A stretch of DNA of 64,000 nt from the NCBI GenBank assembly GCA_021234155.1, contig JAJEKV010000004.1:3094819-3158818 (forward strand), given 5' to 3'. Under the pieces are notes generated by a model that did not search any database, was not told the DNA's origin, and saw only the letters and a program-made list of their open reading frames with translations. The position numbers and the translations under genes are program-made. The stretch's first letter is position 1; every line of letters begins with the position of its first letter. Source of the stretch: Isoetes taiwanensis. Taxonomy: Eukaryota; Streptophyta; Lycopodiopsida; Isoetales; Isoetaceae. Positions 1-13,145 of the stretch are shown in pieces.

Positions 1-2600
1 AGATGAAAGAAAGGAAGATCTAAGTGCCATGACTTGAATCATCCATCTTTTTGTTCCACAAACTTAGATTTCGTTCTTCTGGCAGCTGTAGGTAGGCGGC
101 CAAACCTCCAAAAGGCTTGTCTGACCACAGTCGACTATTTTGGGCAATGAAAAAGCACCATGTTCCAATTCGTCAAGGGGAAGGAACCCAACTAGTATGG
201 CTGTGCCATATTCCTACCTCATGAATTGATGCCTTCATCGTTGGGGAGCAAAAATATAGAGAGACAACATGCAATTTCTATATACCAACCAGCAAACATT
301 CATATTTGACATATTCCATCTTTGTAGAAGAACTCAATTAGAGTTTAAGGCATTGCTAATTTAGTTTGCATTGTGCACCAAAGGTATTGGCGCAACTATG
401 GACCCAAAGATAAATCTGGGAATGCACATGTTGTGGAAGATTGACCAGCACATCCAGGTACAAGAAGGAAACGGTTGAAAGCGGAGAGAGTATTCATAGG
501 GGTTGCCAATCAAGGGGGATGCACTATGTTATGTGTATAAACGCTAAGGGGTTTTTTATTGCCTATTTTGTACTTATAATAAGAGGTTTCTACCATTTAT
601 CTTACTTGTCTAGTTGTATTGTGTATAGCAAGGCATTTTTATGCGTGTGATAAGGGGTTTCTGCTTGATCCTTGGAACGCAGATGCCATATCTATAATAT
701 ATAGAGGTAGAGCTTTACGTTATGAACCTGGAAGGTGAGGTCTGTCACAGTAAATCACTTGCCCTTGAGAAAGGGTTGAGGTATAGGCTGGCTTTATGGC
801 TCTCATCCGAGAAAAAGGAATCGACTCGTGTAATAGTTAACACTAGAGGTGTTATGTGAACATCCATCATGAGGGTTAATTTGAAGGAGCTTGTTGGATT
901 GGATGGACTTTGGAGGGATGACATGCAGGGTTTCCCTTAAGAAAAATTCTTAAGCGGGTAACTTTAGAACGTTTGGCGAATTTCAATTTTGAAGGTTAGT
1001 TAATAGTGGCGAATATTTTTTTTTCTTATGTTTTGACATAGTGTTAATGGAAAAATGTTCTAAGGCATGGGGTTCTTTGATGTCTCATTATTGGTATTGG
1101 AAAAGGCAAATTTGTCATCTACAATGTATAACTCAACTTCAACAAGGCAACTTATGTGTCACACATAGCTAGACAAACATTTCCATCATGTTATTCATAT
1201 CACGCAACACCAAAAGAATGTATTAACTCAAAGATCTTGAACATTTGTCTCCATTCTAATTCACTTGAATTTTTAATGTATAATGTTTTAGAGTGTAAAC
1301 AAATTTTGAAAGTCAAATATCAAAAATATATCATGATGGGGATAGCAAATGCGCACCACAGAGGGGGCACACTTAAGAAACTAGCATTCACTATATCTGA
1401 AATCTGAACCATATCAATAATTCTGATAGAACCAATATACATTCATCATTGTATATATACAAATACTTTGGCTAAAATCCGGAGCCTCAAACTGTACAAT
1501 GCACAACCCATGGAGATCTGGCATGTGCTAAATCATCTGGAATCACTTGAGAGTGCTAAAACGAGCTAATTGAGCATACCAAAAAGAGATGTAAAATGGG
1601 TCCTAACCATATTTTGCCACTTGTTAATCTCGGTACCTTCCATTAAAAGAGAATTTTGAGATATGTATGGGCATGTATAGCCATCCGACTACAAAGCAAA
1701 AGAAACAGAAACTTAGTTTCCTTCATAATATCACTTGACTTGAAGATGAGGTATTGGAATTTTTGGTTTGCAATGTAAAATTGCATTTACTTGCTCGAGT
1801 TTCCAATGGCGGGGGTGATTTAAAGAATTCTCTTCCATAGATCAACGCTTCAAAATATCGTAGAGGAAAGTTAATGCAAGCGACAAAATAACAACTAATA
1901 ACAAATGATTATCATAAGGGCTTAAGACGTACATGGCTTTGCAGCTAATGATAGAAACATTAATTGATACCTCATATGGAATACTATAGGACAAAAGCTC
2001 TTGCAACTTCCTTGTAGACATGCCGCTCTTTACTTGATTTTATGTTTGGCAGTTTACTTAGAGGAAGAGAGTGGCCACTTTAGCTAGAAGAGATCCAAAT
2101 GATTGCTGCCACTATAAACTACTTGGATACATTCTATCATCTGATCCTAGAGCAAAAGGCTTCGGAATTATAACTTGCAATGGTTAAAAAGGTAATATAC
2201 GCTAACAAAACACTGTCTCCAAATTATATTCAACGTCATAAATAGCTATTTTCAGATGCACTTATCATAGAAGATGGCAAATATGTGGTCAACTTTTGAA
2301 CAACTCATTTGCATTTCATAGAGGCAAAGTTACCTTGCTACCGATAACATATCCACCCCCCTAGCTCAATTTTCTTGCTTGACATTCTTAATTTTAGGTC
2401 TCTTGTTTTACACTTGTTTTCTAGCAAAAGTTATAACCTCCTCTAAGATCCCAGGGAGAAAGGAATTGATGTGTGCAGGATCTTCTCTAAGAGATTGCTT
2501 CTAATTCCACTGGAAATGCTTGCATGCCTTTATTGGCATAATATTAGTGTCCATTGTAGCGATCTTTATTCCCAACTGAATATAGATAAGTTTACATTTG
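1..2600. other. AT-rich stretch without a recognisable gene
   Basis: No reading frame here matches a family I know, and short frames such as those near 441 and 1156 have no motif, signal or plausible codon pattern. No terminal repeats or long poly-A tracts were seen. It is treated as intergenic sequence, possibly made of old repeats. Confidence 0.5.
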
Positions 2601-2708
2601 CATTGCTACTGTTAAAACAATAGAAAATAGTTCTTTCATTTATATAAAAAAACCCAATGTAGGAGAAAGGAAAATAAAATCACGAGGGCCAAATACATAG
2701 CTAATGCA

Positions 2709-3960
2709 ATGAGGGCCTTGCAACCAACGATAGTGATTATGCTAATGCATGCAGCCTCTTCATTGCGGCTCTTAATAGATCGGCTTGAAAATATATTGCA
2801 CACGCATGGAAAACTAATAGAACATCCTAGCGGTAAAAAGTCTTGCTTTACGGTAGTCGAGGAAGGTGTTGTGATTAAGGTGGCTTCATCGAAATGCATC
2901 ATTCCAAAATGGGCAGGTGGTTTAGGTACGATGGACTTCTTACTATAGAGCAAAGTGGTTATTTTAAAGTTCATTTGGAGACTCCTGAATGGTGTAGATG
3001 ACTCTGCTGATTTACATCGTGCACAAGCTCTTGGTCACTGTATCCCTCTAGGCAAGAAGGCAGTCAAACCAGTTCTGCCTTTGGCATTATTTCAGCTTCT
3101 GTAGCCTTTTCCAAATGCTTCTCCATTTTCACATGGATTGTTGGCAGTATGGGATGCAGTTAAACACCTCTTTTGGCCATGTCCTTACATCTACGCCTAT
3201 TGGAAACTCCATAGTGGTGGGCACCACTGCCTCCAAACCCCTCAACACCTCCACTGGCTGCATCAGCTCATCCCCTTACACAGAGAAGATGGGTTCTCAC
3301 AGGTGTCCTCTCTGTTTAAGCATGGTATGAAGTCGGTTGTCTGTTGTCTTGGCCTGAGTTTCGGGCAAAATTTCTACTCTCCCATTGGGATGTGTCGGTA
3401 TGGAGAAGGTCGCAGAAAATTTGCCTCTTATGGTGCAGGTTGGTGTTATAGAAAGGCTGCCTTGGGACTGTCACAGAAATATTCACAAAGGCAAGCACAT
3501 TGTCAAATCAGTATATCGCCTCCTCTTAGCGCCACAACCACTTCTATTGCCAGATGGGGTGGCACCTACAAGTTCTCAGTCCAATTTGAGTCGTACATGG
3601 CGCTGGCTTTGGGGGCCTTTTAGATATTGAGACTCTTGAGTATTGCCTTTTTTATTGTCCAAAGGTTCAACTGGCGTGGTCTTGGCTACAAGGTTTATTT
3701 AACAACGCATTAGACTGCCAGTGCATCCTCTTGGCATTCGATCCCAATGCATGGCCCCAGCTAAATAGAGGGCATTCCATCTTAGTTCTAGTTGGCTCAT
3801 GTGGTCGATATGGGAGCGTCACTGACACCACATTTTTCAGACATTTACTCGTCTGCACGCGGCATTATTGTTGTGGCCCAGAAAAAGGTATTGATGGCTT
3901 ACGAGTGTTCTTCCCTTGAGTGAAAAGTGACAGAACGTATTTGGATTCATTATCTTCAAG
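2709..3960 (+). pseudogene. Decayed 3' part of an L1-like LINE ORF2
   Basis: Read in several frames, this stretch resembles the LINE at 21-22.9 kb on the other strand. Shared phrases include PFPNASPF, a FWPCP block, and the order WEKVAENL-type text followed by VQVGV and IERLPWD. It ends with a WRWLWG/WSIWE-type tail typical of the C-terminal region of plant L1 ORF2 (the zf-RVT part). The reverse-transcriptase core is absent and frame changes are frequent, so it is a 5'-truncated, dead copy. The start at about 2709 is the first position where the resemblance is visible; neither a poly-A tail nor a target duplication was found. Confidence 0.6.
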
Positions 3961-4149
3961 TTCGTTCTTATGGTTAATCTCCTATTCTAGAGTAAGTACA
4001 TTGTGCTTCAGGTTCGTGTTCTTGTGGCATCTTCTTGTGCTTATACAATTAGATGAGACATGTTAATTCTATACTTTTCATATCTGATTGTTGCCCCCAA
4101 AGGGCAACATACTAATTGTTGGTTCATATGTTGAAGTTAGGAAGGCTAA

Positions 4150-6780
4150 GTCAAAGAAGAACTTGGTAGTCAACATTGGTGTGAAGGTCAAAGGATATTT
4201 ATCTTCAAGGTCAACTCCCATAAGGAATACTTCATTTGAGGTCAAAGGATGCTTATAAGATTTTGGGTAAGAAGATTGGAAGATACTTTATTGGAAGTTA
4301 GAGTTTGGAAGACCCCATGGTAATCTAGAATCTTTTGCCCCCAAACTATTCCCATCTCCATTCCCCTATGCCTTCTCTCATTTTTTGCCTTGATTCCTCA
4401 ACTCTTCCCTCATCTTATCATAAACTCATTTCTATTTCATATTCCCATCCCATTTTTTGGCCTTTGCCTTTGAAAAATAAATTCTATTATGGAATATCAA
4501 AACCCTAGGTGGATAACTTAGGTATCATTCTAGATACCATAAGGATGCCCTATGCCACGTGGCAAGGCCAAATATGCTCCCAAATTTTTGGAAGGCATCC
4601 TCAAAGATTCCCAAAACTCAAAGGTTGATTTTTCCATTTAAACCATTGAAAATTGATTTTTTAAAAGGCCAGAATCTCGAAATATACTCGAAAGATGCTC
4701 GCGAGATTCCCTCCATGAACCCTAAACTTAGAAAAACCTTGAATCGGCCGGAGGCCTCGGTTTTCGCCTTAAATTCCTCCCGAATCTTCTCTTCCCGCCT
4801 CTTAGCTACCCAACAAACCCATAATCAAAGCCTAAGATTCGGATTCATAAAAATTTGAAAATATAATTGGGGTGATCGACACACAACTTTCGAAGGGCCA
4901 GACGCATCAAACCTCAACATTGATACATCTTTGAGCATGATCCGGGGCGTTTATGAAGTATCCGAGTGTTCCGCGATTCGATTTGAGAAAATTGGTGATA
5001 TTCGATTATGATATTATTTTATGACCTCTTGAGATATTTTGATGATTGATTTATGATCCTGAGACCTCTATTCATCTTGTATTATCTTCACATCAATGAA
5101 AATTGCCTGCCAAGTGCTTAAAAATTTGACTGTCATGATCTTTTAGTATTTTTGCCACACAAACATTTTTACAGTACAATATTCCATCATTTTTTCTTGC
5201 ATACGACCCCTTGCCCTCCTTTGCCCATCATATTTGCACCTGTGTGCACAAAAAGTTCGAAAAGAAACCATTCCAAACTCAAGTTATCATTTTTTTGCAT
5301 TAAATGCGATACAATTTTTTTATTATTCACAAAAGCGATTGCCAAAAAAAAATAGTTTTAATGATCCAAAATATGATTTGATTGCATGCCCCTCACCTTT
5401 GGGATTTATACTTCACCTCAGTTTTGGAATCTCTCAAAAATTCCCTCTGCAACTCAAGTTACAAAATTACGAGATAAATGCGTAGTTTTGGTGGTATTGA
5501 CCAAAAATTGACCCAACTTTGAGATCGAATATCTTGCAGATTAGACCTCAGACTTGGTCGAGATCTCCTCCCTTGCTTGCCTATAACTTTTCTGTACAAG
5601 TCACAATCATTTGACCTTGGAAATCAATCCACCTATGAGAGCTACATCAATTTGAGTGAGGGTCCCATATTCTTGAATTGGGAAAGGTATGAATACTTGA
5701 TATTTGAGTTTTTTCTTTGAGAAATTCTTGTGTAGACTGATCACCTTAAGTGATCTGGAGGTTCTAACCCCAACTTGAGCATAAACTCAAGTTGGCTTCT
5801 TGTGTTTGACTCTTAGCCAGGTTGAGGGTCAACATTGATTAACAAACTTTTTTACTTTCGTCCTTCCGGAAAAAAAAAAAAAAAAAAAAAAACTGAGAAT
5901 AGATACTCTAAGGATAAATAAATGCCATAAGGATAAATAGATACATGAGCTCTTACGAATCAGTTGCGGAACAAATGAGTTCGAACGATTGCAGATATTT
6001 AGTCTGAATCACTATTTAAAATAGAGCCAAAGGATTAAATCAAGCAAAGGGATGTTGCTAAATCTCTTTGCAATTTAAAGACATACAATGGCTAGTCTTT
6101 AACTGTTCTAAATTTGAAATAATATAAAAGACCAGTGGTCAAATCCACCAACAAAGTGCTTCCAAGAGCTAGAGCAGCTGATAACCTACAGCTAGTGAGC
6201 AAGCACAAGGAGAATACCTACAAATCCTTCACCAAGCATGCTCTGGAGTGCGCAAGGATTCGCCATTCTATTTTCTGAATAAACCCAAGGAGCTGCAGAG
6301 GACCATAGCTTCTTCATAATCCAGATTTGCCAACCTAAAATCTGCATTAGTAATATAGCCTTCCATACAATAGAGAGCAGTGATCCCAGTGATAACCTAT
6401 TGTACATGTCGTCGCCTCCATGTCGCCATTGTACATGTCGTCGCCTCCAAGTCGCCATTAATTCAGACAAACAGGCGAAAGGAAAATGGGCACGACAGAG
6501 GATGTTGTATTGAGGATCGCTTTATTGCATCGGAGGCTGGAGGCCGGAGTCCATGCTCAAAAAAGTAAGGAAAAAGGTATGATGTGGCGGGCACATTGGA
6601 TACACGTGGCACGTGGATAGGCTAGAATTGCATGAAATTGTGCACCTCGGGTTAACCCCGCTAATGATCCCAAAAACCCACAATAGGAGGTCGGAACATG
6701 CCAAATATTCTCAAACATATTTTGTTTGTGGACACTTTTCGGTGTGGATGGACATGGAATTACCCTCCAGGACCTCCACA
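4150..6780. other. Intergenic sequence with an A-run at 5870-5892
   Basis: No coding region is recognisable. A 23-base A-run at 5870-5892 follows TCCTTCCGG on the + strand and could be the tail of a retroposed SINE- or LINE-like sequence, but I found no matching target duplication. Around 4081-4110 a short hairpin (TTGCCCCCAAAGGGCAA) is present. The last 200 bases before 6820 would contain the homoserine kinase promoter. A TATTTAAA string lies at about 6784, which is rather close to the start codon. Confidence 0.4.
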
Positions 6781-6819
6781 CATATTTAAATGACTCAATG
6801 GGACGAGATGTATACCTAA

Positions 6820-7992
6820 ATGGAGCTCTGTTATACGCGACCCAAACTGCACTATGGACAGTTCATCGATGACCCAAGCGTCGGACATGGTCCTGGATGC
6901 TACGGATCCTTCCAACTAAGAGCAGCTAAGTGTCAATCATTTGCTCAGAAATCAGGAAGCAATCCATCTACTCTGAGGCAGATAGTTGTAAGGCCCCCTT
7001 TGAAACAGATTACTGAGACAGAACCGCAAGCCATCTACAGTTCCGTGAAAGCTTTTGCACCTGCAACCGTAGCCAATTTGGGTCCTGGATTCGACTTTCT
7101 GGGCTGTGCTGTTGAGGACCTCGGGGACATTGTTGTTGCAGAAATTAGTAAAGAGGTTCCTGCTGGGCAGGTTCTCATCAAGTCTGTGACTGGAGATGGC
7201 GGGCGGCTCAGCTATGATTGGTGGGACAACTGTGCAGGGATTGCTGGCAAGGCTACCATGGATTTGCTGGGTATCAAGTCTGTAGGTGTGTATCTCTCTC
7301 TGCATAAGGGTCTTCCTCTTGGTAGTGGTCTGGGTTCTAGTGCTGCTAGTGCAGGCGCCGCAGCAGCAGCTGTCAATGGCTTGTTTGGCGATCCGCTTAG
7401 TAAGGAAATACTTGTTCATGCTGGATTAGAATCTGAGGCTACTGTTAGTGGCTATCATGCAGACAACATTGCTCCCTCATTGTTAGGAGGATTTGTATTG
7501 GTTCGTAGCTATACTCCATTGCATCTGATGCCTCTGCAATTTCCTGAGGACAAGGATCTATATTTTGTCCTTGCAAGCCCGAACTTTGAAGCTCCGACCA
7601 TGAAAATGAGAGCTGCTTTACCAAAACATATTACAATGAAAGAGCACATTGAGAATTGCAGCCAAGCAGCTGCCTTGGTCACAGCAATATTGCAGGGTAA
7701 TGTATCACTTCTAGGAGACGCATTGTCAAATGATACCATTGTTGAGCCTAAGAGGAGTCCACTTATTCCAGGCATGGTAGCAGTAAAAGCTGCAGCGCTT
7801 GATGCTGGTGCTTATGGTTGCACCATCAGTGGAGCAGGACCTACAGCTGTTGCAATCACTGATAGTGAAGAGAAAGGCAAGAAGATAGGGGAAAACATGG
7901 TTGCTGGATTTCTTGAGCAAGGGAGTCTACAAGCCTCTGCTTCTGTGCATCTCCTAGATAGATATGGTGCCAAAATTCTGCAGAAGTCTTAG
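6820..7992 (+). CDS. HSK: Homoserine kinase, plastid-targeted type
   Basis: Homoserine kinase phosphorylates L-homoserine with ATP to O-phosphohomoserine, the branch point to threonine and methionine in plastids. The 390-residue frame is intact and intronless. Residues 1-70 are rich in Ser, Gln and basic residues and look like a chloroplast transit peptide. The mature GHMP-kinase fold starts near residue 75 with VKAFAPATVANLGPGFDFLG. The ATP-binding glycine-rich loop LPLGSGLGSSAASAGAAAAA is at about 165-184, and the C-terminal GHMP motif TISGAGPTAVAI is at about 336-347. Length and motif order fit plant homoserine kinases. The ATG at 6820 is chosen because ATGs at 6790 and 6798 are in other frames, the first running straight into a stop. 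This is the best-supported functional gene in the window. Confidence 0.96.
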   Translation: MELCYTRPKLHYGQFIDDPSVGHGPGCYGSFQLRAAKCQSFAQKSGSNPSTLRQIVVRPPLKQITETEPQAIYSSVKAFAPATVANLGPGFDFLGCAVEDLGDIVVAEISKEVPAGQVLIKSVTGDGGRLSYDWWDNCAGIAGKATMDLLGIKSVGVYLSLHKGLPLGSGLGSSAASAGAAAAAVNGLFGDPLSKEILVHAGLESEATVSGYHADNIAPSLLGGFVLVRSYTPLHLMPLQFPEDKDLYFVLASPNFEAPTMKMRAALPKHITMKEHIENCSQAAALVTAILQGNVSLLGDALSNDTIVEPKRSPLIPGMVAVKAAALDAGAYGCTISGAGPTAVAITDSEEKGKKIGENMVAGFLEQGSLQASASVHLLDRYGAKILQKS

Positions 7993-8318
7993 ATTTATGG
8001 GGGAAGTATCTTTATGCTGAAATCCAACTGGGGGAGAGCTGTGTTTCCTCTATCAAGACCTTCGTGCTGCTAGCACTTATCTTCAAAGTAGCTTCTTGAA
8101 AGAGTAGCATGTGCAGCCTGCTGCATCTTCTTCACTGAAGCTGTTTCATTTTCATTTTGACATCCCCGATTTTATGCTCTTTTATAATGGTCTTTGCTGC
8201 TGTCTCAAATTTAATCTTTTCGAAGGATTCTTTTTCTGTAATCTCAGAATATATGAAGCATATCTGAGATTGTGTCTTATGGAACATACACAGTCCTGTT
8301 TCTTGCTAAACATGACTT

Positions 8319-8324
8319 AATAAA
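8319..8324 (+). terminator. Candidate polyadenylation signal of the homoserine kinase gene
   Basis: AATAAA lies 327 bases after the homoserine kinase stop codon, in T-rich sequence typical of a plant 3' UTR. It is the first canonical hexamer that I noticed downstream. The true cleavage site needs transcript data. Confidence 0.35.
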
Positions 8325-8943
8325 CAAAAAGCAAGTTGCAGCAGCACATTATGCTATCTACCATTCGATAGACAAAAGTATTGCATGGCTCACCCTTCTA
8401 TTATTTTTTCAACATTTTGAGCAGCTTATCGTCCCTTAATTTTTATATGCAGGATAAAGTGGAACATGCCTCAACTGGGATCATTCTTGCTGTAAATGAA
8501 TGATTGCTTTAGCCCGCTGTTTTGATACATGACGTGTTTTTAAAGCTCTGGATTCATCCATTAGAAATACTCAATACTACTTTGCATTTTTCACCATTTT
8601 TTGCTACATGCTGGACTCCCGTCCTTTATTAAGCAAAGTGGTGCTATTTCTTCAAATGGTAAAGTTTTTTATCTCCTGTTAATTTTAGATCATCTTTTGG
8701 CATTCTTGTTAAGGCCGCTGAGGATCAGTAGTATTCTATCCATCTCTGCCATTTTGATAATACAACAGAAGCGTCCTTTGAAATCCAAGGTAGTAGCTGT
8801 AAATCCATTGTAGAAGCCCAACAGTGACACCTCTTCCCTCATCTTTCATTGTCACATTTAGTTGGAGGGAGCTAGTTGTGCAGTCCAAAGTTCTCTTTTC
8901 TTTCTTTCCATTAAAATGTCAAGAATACATTAATGACATGATT

Positions 8944-9037
8944 GGGATTGGCAATACAAAGCAAATTGCACGGTAAAAGTTTAAATCTAATTGCTTAATG
9001 CAGAGCATGCATATGTTTCTTTTATTCTCAAGTTGTT
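8944..9037 (+). repeat. Direct repeat A, copy 1 (94 bp)
   Basis: This 94-bp segment, beginning GGGATTGGCAATACAAAGC, recurs nearly identically at 9238-9331. The two copies flank copy 1 of direct repeat B, so the receptor-kinase remnant lies just downstream of a local duplication. Confidence 0.85.
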
Positions 9038-9237
9038 TGAGCTATTTTTCTGACTTGGGGCCTTTATTGTTGTAACTGAAGAAGGTTTTGAGCTATTTTT
9101 CTGAAGTGGGACATTTGACATTCAAGTGGGTGTAGCATCAAAGAAAGTGCTTTCACAATTTCAATAACTGGACGTCATATTGGATTATGATCAGGCACCG
9201 AAAGCACAAATAGTTTGAGAGTGCAAATTCCTTCTAT
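9036..9237 (+). repeat. Direct repeat B, copy 1 (about 200 bp)
   Basis: Starts TTTGAGCTATTTTTCTGACT and ends AAATTCCTTCTAT. It recurs with few changes at 12945-13145 in the same orientation, 3.9 kb away. No inverted ends were seen, so it is a duplication or fragments of an unknown repeat family. Confidence 0.85.
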
Positions 9238-9331
9238 GGGATTGGCAATACGAAGCAAATTGCACGGTAAAAGTTTAAATCTAATTGCTTAATGCAGAGC
9301 ATGCATATGTTTCTTTTATTCTCAAGTTGTT
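9238..9331 (+). repeat. Direct repeat A, copy 2 (94 bp)
   Basis: Second copy of the segment at 8944-9037. After it the sequence diverges into the part leading to the receptor-kinase remnant. Confidence 0.85.
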
Positions 9332-9576
9332 AGCAGGGTTGCCTAACCCGAGCTGCCCACTTTCCTGCGTTTCTAGCTATGCCCAGACATTTCAGAAGAG
9401 GTATGCTATAAAAGTTGTTAAAAAAGTTGTAATGCAGCCTTCTATCATTTGGATACAAAAAATTGTTTCATGGTGGATCAGATATACAGCCTTAAATACG
9501 CAAATAACAGTTACTCAGCATCTTTTAAACTTGCAAGCAGTCAACAGCTTCCTCTTTATCATCTAAGAGGTCTCAT

Positions 9577-10140
9577 GCTGTCCTTATTGCAGCAACTACT
9601 GCAGGAATATCCTGTTTTATAGTGTTAATGATTGCACTATTTGTGTGGCTCAAAGTCAGAGCAATCCAAGAAGGCGAAGAAGAGGATGGCATTTTAAGCA
9701 GTTATTTATCAGAGACAACTTTAAGAAGATTTTCTTTGAAGGAACTTGATAAGATAACTAGTAGCTTTCGCGAGAAGCTTGGGAATGGGGCATTTGGAAC
9801 AGTGTATAAGGGGCAGTTGCCAAACGGAAATTTTGTGGCGGTGAAGACACTTAATGGAGCAAAGCAGGAAGCTAAGGACTTTTCATAAGAAGTATCAATA
9901 CTAAGCAGGGTCCGTCACTTCAACTTAGTGCAATTGCTTGGCTTTTGTAGTAACAGAAAAACCAGAGCCCTGGTGTATGTATGGTATATGGCCAATGGGT
10001 CTCTTGATCAGCATCTACTTGGTAAAAATCATCCCTACTTAGCTGGGAAACCAGAATGGAAATAGCCCTGGGCTCAGCAAGAGGAATGGCTTATTTGCAT
10101 GAGACTCTTCTGGATGCATCTCAGCCAGCCCAAACATATA
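9577..10140 (+). pseudogene. Receptor-like kinase fragment (transmembrane segment plus kinase N-lobe)
   Basis: The frame begins with a membrane segment (LIAATTAGISCFIVLMIAL) and a basic stop-transfer stretch. A kinase N-lobe follows: RFSLKELDKIT, the glycine loop LGNGAFGTVYKG, the VAVK lysine, then EVSILSRVRHFNLVQLLGF and YMANGSLDQHLL. This order matches plant LRK10-like or S-domain receptor kinases. A TAA follows KDFS at about 9886, and a later frameshift separates MEIALGSARGMAYLHE from the preceding text. The catalytic loop HRDLK/HCDIK, the DFG motif and the whole C-lobe are missing. No extracellular domain is convincing upstream; a Cys-containing stretch near 9338 is a weak candidate. It is a truncated pseudogene. 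Confidence 0.8.
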
Positions 10141-12944
10141 GTATCTTTTAGTTTGATTATGTTTTTGGTTAAGCTTCTATTATTTCTAGCAGTCCCAAGG
10201 AGTTTCCAGGTACACATTCATTCATTTTCATTCAGTTAAGTCATTTTATGCTGTTTCAAGTGGATTCTAAATTGAAGATGGTACTTTTTTTTTTGTAGGG
10301 AGTTGAAGCCACCTGAGTGTTAATAAGAAGAAGAAAGGATTCAGGTTTCTTGTAGACCAATTACAACATAAAGGAAATTGTGGTGCTTTTGCACCTTTAC
10401 TGGTGATGCTGGCTGACTATATGTGTTTCATGGTTAGCATGGGCAGGTAAATGCCAGCTCAACTTCTTCCACCTTTACTTTTTTGCAAACTGGTCTGGAT
10501 TGGTAGGTTACACAATTGAATATTTTACTCTAAATGCTTATATAAGATCAAAGTATGTTACACTTTTATGGTTATATGGACCTTATCAAGATTTTATTCT
10601 TCTTTGGTATTTAGCAAGCAAGTTTAAAAGTTGGGCTTGCTTAATGTAACTTGAGTTCACTTTCCAGCATTGACTTTGTTCTTTTTGAATTCTGCAGAAT
10701 TTGGTCATTTAAAGTTATACTCCAGAACAGGCTAAAGATGAAAGAATTCGTGGCATATTTATCTTCAAAATTTGTACAGGTAAAAGCTTCATAGTGTTGT
10801 TATGTTTATCTTTAACATTTATGCAAGTTAGCTACAAAAAAAGTATCACAGACACATGCATCAAAGCATTAGATATTTAACCTCATTTGGCCCCTTCCAT
10901 CCTTGTGCATTTGCATTAAAAAGCTTGAGTTAGCTTTTTTAATGCTCTAGCATCTTATCAAACAGAATATTTGAGGCTTGTGTACATATTACTTATTGTG
11001 TCCACAAGAAATATAGTTGCCTTCAATAGCTCTGGGATTTTTTTTTACTTCAAAATAATGTTCAATCCCCTTCAGCTAGTGTTCTAGATTTATATCTATT
11101 CAATTCAGTATTTCACTTTGCATCAAGAAAAATGAAAGGATTAGTGATAAAAAGTTGAAAATCTTGAACCTTTTGCTGACTACCAAAAGAATGACTAATG
11201 TAGGAAAAGCATGCTATTGCTTTAAAATCATGGTAAAATTGTTGCTGCTTTCACTCTAACTTCTCTGCCGATGTACTTATGTGTGGGCAACATAGGACCT
11301 GCCTTTATAAAATAGTTTCATTCTGCAAAGCTTAATTTCAAGGTAAGGCCAATTTAGGGGCAGCAGACAATAGCACATGGTTTTTTATTTTTTATGTGTA
11401 TGCATTTTTATGTCACAGTTGTAGTCGATGTCCTTTCTAGGGTGTCCTGCCACCTTTGCTCCAAGTCCATGTTAACGGTTTGGCAGCTTTATGTCCGATT
11501 CCATTTTTGTAACTCACTAATTTCTTGAGCAAGCAAGATGAAATGGCATCTGGATATAAAACAGATTTTTTTATGTAATGTAGCGGCTCTAAATCTCCTC
11601 AGTATCGCATTAACAATTCTTCCTTGCTATACAGCATCTTCACATCTCTCCAGTATGACCAGTGCACCGTTCAATTGAAACTGATTGAATAAAACGGAGC
11701 TGCTCCACGTGCTCCCACTTGAGTCAATTTATATTGCTTGTTGTGTGATAGGCAGAATCTTTGCAATTTTTATGTCAGCAAGTTTTTCATCATTTGAAGC
11801 ACTGCATTTAGGAAGCTATGGTTTGATTTTAGCTATATGTGTAACAATTGGCCTTACTTTTCGATACCCATCTCACTAGATATAACTTTGTTTGGCTCCA
11901 CATTACTTCCACATCATATACTTCAACATTAACAAACGAACATTTAATGCCAAATTTAAATACCAAAGTAAACAAGATCAATATATTAACCACGGGGAAA
12001 TACAAAAAAATTAAAAGTCCCTCGTTTTTTCTTCCATCTTCAACATTGCATGTATATTAAACCTCATTCTTATTATGTATGTCATTCACGAGCAAGCACG
12101 AAAAAAATCGACCTGTATTATTCTTCTTCTTAAGATAAGCAATCGGTAGCCACATGAAGGCCCTTCTTAAGATAAGCAATCGGTAGCCACATGAAGGCCT
12201 ATGGTTTTATATAGAGGACGGTCAGTCAACAAAACAATCTTAAGAGTGCATATAGTCTAGATACATTATGGCTGTAATTTAGACAAATTTTTTTCTACAA
12301 TACTTGTGGGACTTTATTTAATGTTAGTGATTACTTACTTGAACATATTCTATACTTCCTCATTAATTGGCAAAGGTGTAGTGGAGCTTATGTTTATTCG
12401 TGATGAAGATCTCTTGGCCCTATAAAGAACAAATTATATCCATCTAAAACACTATATCAACATCTTTTGTACCACCATGACGTAGATTCTCCTAGCGGGG
12501 ACTCAAAAGGGGTGAGCGATGAAACCATAAGGCTTTCGCCCTTAAATGCCATTCTTGCATACTTAGAAGAGCAGGCTTATTGGACAACACTTGGAATATA
12601 CTTGATATTCTTCTCCATTCTGTATAGGGTAAAGCCTCTCTAGTGCAAACACTTTCTTTGATTTACATCTTCAAAACTTCTATGTATTATTACTTACCAC
12701 TAATGATCATTCTTTTTCCTATTAGCCATTATTTGAGATCAGTAGTATTTTCATTGGCATTCCTTTTCCACATGTATATAATTCTTGTTAAGCTCACAAT
12801 TCCATTTGCCATCATATCAAACCAATAATGGGAAGTCAAGCAGCATAATTCTTAAATTCAAAGTTTAAATTTGAAATTCAAATTACCCACGATTAAAATT
12901 CCAGCATAAACCCATGCGCCTAGCCTTACCTGTAGTTACGCTGG
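10140..12944. other. Intergenic sequence, nothing recognised
   Basis: T- and A-rich sequence after the kinase remnant. I saw no further kinase exons and no other family. The only structured item is the 37-bp tandem duplication at 12126-12199. Confidence 0.4.
12126..12199 (+). repeat. Perfect 37-bp tandem duplication
   Basis: The unit beginning CTTCTTAAGATAAGCAATCG and ending CATGAAGGCC occurs twice in direct succession (12126-12162 and 12163-12199) with no mismatches. This indicates a recent local duplication. Confidence 0.9.
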
Positions 12945-13145
12945 TTTGAGCTATTTTTCGACTTGGGGCCTTTATTGTTTATGGCGAAGAAGGTTTTGAG
13001 CTATTTTTTTGAAGTGGGACATTTGACATTCAAGTGGGTGTAGCATCAAAGAAAGTGCTTTCACAATTTCAATAACTGGACCTCATTTTGGATTATGATC
13101 AGGCACCGAAAGCACAAATAGTTTGAGAGTCCAAATTCCTTCTAT
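12945..13145 (+). repeat. Direct repeat B, copy 2
   Basis: Same orientation and near-identical sequence to 9036-9237. No coding content was seen. Confidence 0.85.

Noticed and set aside
9577-10140. Functional receptor kinase
   Set aside because: A stop and a frameshift occur within the N-lobe and the catalytic loop and C-lobe are missing.
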